Positions 62,895 through 64,000 of a DNA stretch of 64,000 bases are shown here, piece by piece. The DNA is from an uncultured Bacteroidota bacterium. Its GTDB lineage: Bacteria; Bacteroidota; Bacteroidia; B-17B0; Aurantibacillaceae. The stretch's first letter is position 1. The number at the start of each line of letters is the position of its first letter. The notes under the pieces are model-generated. The model made no database searches. It was not told where the DNA came from and saw only the letters and a program-made list of their open reading frames with translations. The DNA is taken from contig CALMVZ010000012.1 in NCBI GenBank assembly GCA_937873155.1, forward strand, positions 62,001-126,000, read 5' to 3'. The position numbers and the translations under genes were made by a program.

Positions 62895-63836
62895 ATGTCA
62901 TCTGATAATATTATAAAATGCCTTATTATAGGCTCTGGTCCTGCCGGATACACTGCAGGCATTTATGCAGCACGCGCTGATCTGAAACCTATTATGTATA
63001 CCGGTATGCAGCCTGGCGGACAATTAACAATTACAACTGAAGTTGAAAATTATCCGGGTTATCCGAAAGGAACCCAGGGCCCGGAAATGATGGAAGATTT
63101 TAAAGCGCAGGCGGAACGTTTTGGTACTGATATCCGTTTTGGTTACGTGAACAAAGTTGATTTCAGTGGACCGATCCATAAGGTTTGGGTGGATGAAACT
63201 ACCGAATTACACGCTCATACAGTAATTATTGCTACAGGCGCATCTGCAAAATGGCTGGGCCTACCAAGCGAACAACGTTTGAATGGCTTTGGTGTTTCTG
63301 CATGTGCAGTTTGTGATGGATTCTTTTTTAAAGGACAGGATGTTGCGATCGTTGGCGCAGGAGATACTGCAGCTGAAGAAGCTACATACTTAGCAAAATT
63401 ATGTAAGAAAGTTTATATGATCGTCCGCCGCGGGGAAATGCGTGCCAGTAAAGCAATGCAGAACCGCGTTCTGAATACTCCGAACATTGAGGTTTTATGG
63501 GATTCTGAAACCGAAGAGATCTTAGGCGAAAAAGGTGTCAGTGGCGCGCGAATCAAAAATCTTAAAACAGGAGAAGTAAAAAATATTAATGTAACCGGGT
63601 TCTTCGTGGCTATTGGTCATACCCCGAACACTGCGATCTTTAAAGATTGGATCGATATGGATGAGCAAGGTTATATCAAAGCTGTTCCGGGTACAAGTAA
63701 AACTAATGTTAAAGGCGTATTCGCTGTTGGCGATGCTGCCGATAAAGTATACAGACAGGCCGTTACTGCTGCAGGTACCGGCTGCATGGGTGCACTCGAT
63801 GCAGAACGTTACTTAGCGGAAATTGGCATTCATTAA
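62895..63836 (+). CDS. trxB: thioredoxin reductase
   Basis: An FAD/NADPH enzyme that reduces thioredoxin. 313 aa. FAD motif IIGSGPAGYTAGIYAARA at the N-terminus, redox pair Cys137-AV-Cys140 (SACAVCDGFFF), NADPH motif VGAGDTAAEEA and the C-terminal VFAVGDAADKVYRQAV. It supplies reducing power for the TlpA-type proteins indirectly, if the usual route exists. Confidence 0.96.
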   Translation: MSSDNIIKCLIIGSGPAGYTAGIYAARADLKPIMYTGMQPGGQLTITTEVENYPGYPKGTQGPEMMEDFKAQAERFGTDIRFGYVNKVDFSGPIHKVWVDETTELHAHTVIIATGASAKWLGLPSEQRLNGFGVSACAVCDGFFFKGQDVAIVGAGDTAAEEATYLAKLCKKVYMIVRRGEMRASKAMQNRVLNTPNIEVLWDSETEEILGEKGVSGARIKNLKTGEVKNINVTGFFVAIGHTPNTAIFKDWIDMDEQGYIKAVPGTSKTNVKGVFAVGDAADKVYRQAVTAAGTGCMGALDAERYLAEIGIH

Positions 63837-63883
63837 GAATTTTGAAATTGCTTTTTTCAGCGCTTTTTTGTAAATTTATATAA

Positions 63884-64000
63884 ATGCGTTTAGCAGTTCT
63901 GATAGTCATTTTGTCCTTTAGTTCAGTTACCGGGTGGTCGCAGCGTTTTGCTGATCAGATACCAGGCATAAAACGTTATACCACCGACGAAGTTATTGAC
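63884..64000 (+). CDS. 5' end of a secreted protein gene (partial)
   Basis: The first 39 codons are in the window: MRLAVLIVILSFSSVTGWSQ is a signal peptide, followed by RFADQIPGIKRYTTDEVID. The last part is compatible with the start of a two-component-regulator beta-propeller sensor (RYTTxDGL-like), but too little is present. A TAAATTTA box lies at 63871-63878. The gene continues beyond 64000. Confidence 0.6.
   Translation, partial: MRLAVLIVILSFSSVTGWSQRFADQIPGIKRYTTDEVID

Overview
The window is a gene-dense, low-GC stretch of chromosome from a member of the Bacteroidota, probably Flavobacteriales- or Sphingobacteriales-like. Several things point there: a type IX secretion plug protein (22887-24182), a protein with a type IX C-terminal sorting signal (35498-36145), the Bacteroidota-restricted families DUF4290, DUF4199 and DUF4476, SusC-style TonB receptor architecture, promoter boxes of the TTG-N19-22-TAnnTTTG type, weak Shine-Dalgarno sequences, and many short dispersed palindromes typical of these genomes. 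No rRNA, tRNA, prophage, complete insertion sequence or CRISPR array was seen. Most of it is core housekeeping DNA with small accessory or repeat patches.

Layout. 1-8 kb (minus strand): a membrane histidine kinase, an ABC-F ATPase, a four-helix-bundle gene flanked by inverted repeats, then a tight operon sixA-like / ppk1 / ppx / cdaA linking polyphosphate turnover and c-di-AMP synthesis. 8-13.8 kb: DUF2130 and DUF5808 proteins, DinB/OsmC/GNAT genes, and a small-protein / histidine kinase / response regulator operon. 14-24 kb: a PaaZ-type fusion enzyme, two TPR signalling-like proteins around a small monooxygenase-fold gene, a HAD phosphatase, glutamate dehydrogenase, plsY and the T9SS plug protein. 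24-33 kb: a palindrome and a fossil T9SS tail, membrane glycosyltransferase-like and FtsX-like proteins, NamZ, PAS, SRPBCC and YitT proteins, and rho. 33-40 kb: a c-type heme lipoprotein, purB, a T9SS cargo protein and a thiamine-salvage locus with two TPP riboswitches (pnuT, NadR-like kinase, TonB receptor). 40-47 kb: LD-carboxypeptidase, a GbsR-type regulator cluster with two copies of a near-perfect palindromic operator, a 50-bp tandem repeat array, mtaB and ispE. 47-56 kb: a lipoprotein, dnaJ-grpE, and an envelope operon DUF4290-murA-tlpA-(thioredoxin-like/OmpA)x2. 56-64 kb: a 21-nt hairpin repeat array, sucD, a patatin/beta-barrel protein, an OppB-like permease, tpiA, prmA, trxB and the start of a further secreted protein.

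The most interesting material is: (i) the GbsR-type cluster, in which the same 21-nt sequence occurs upstream of the regulator, covering its -33 box, and again upstream of the downstream membrane genes; (ii) the 21-nt repeat array, whose units keep a mini-hairpin by compensatory change; (iii) the thiamine locus with a NadR-like kinase; (iv) OmpA proteins with cysteine-less TlpA-like domains beside a real TlpA; (v) an inverted-repeat-bounded four-helix-bundle cassette; (vi) REP-like palindromes that sit in frame inside rho and prmA; and (vii) MurA with Asp in place of the fosfomycin-target Cys. All family assignments come from reading motifs by eye. No database search was run.
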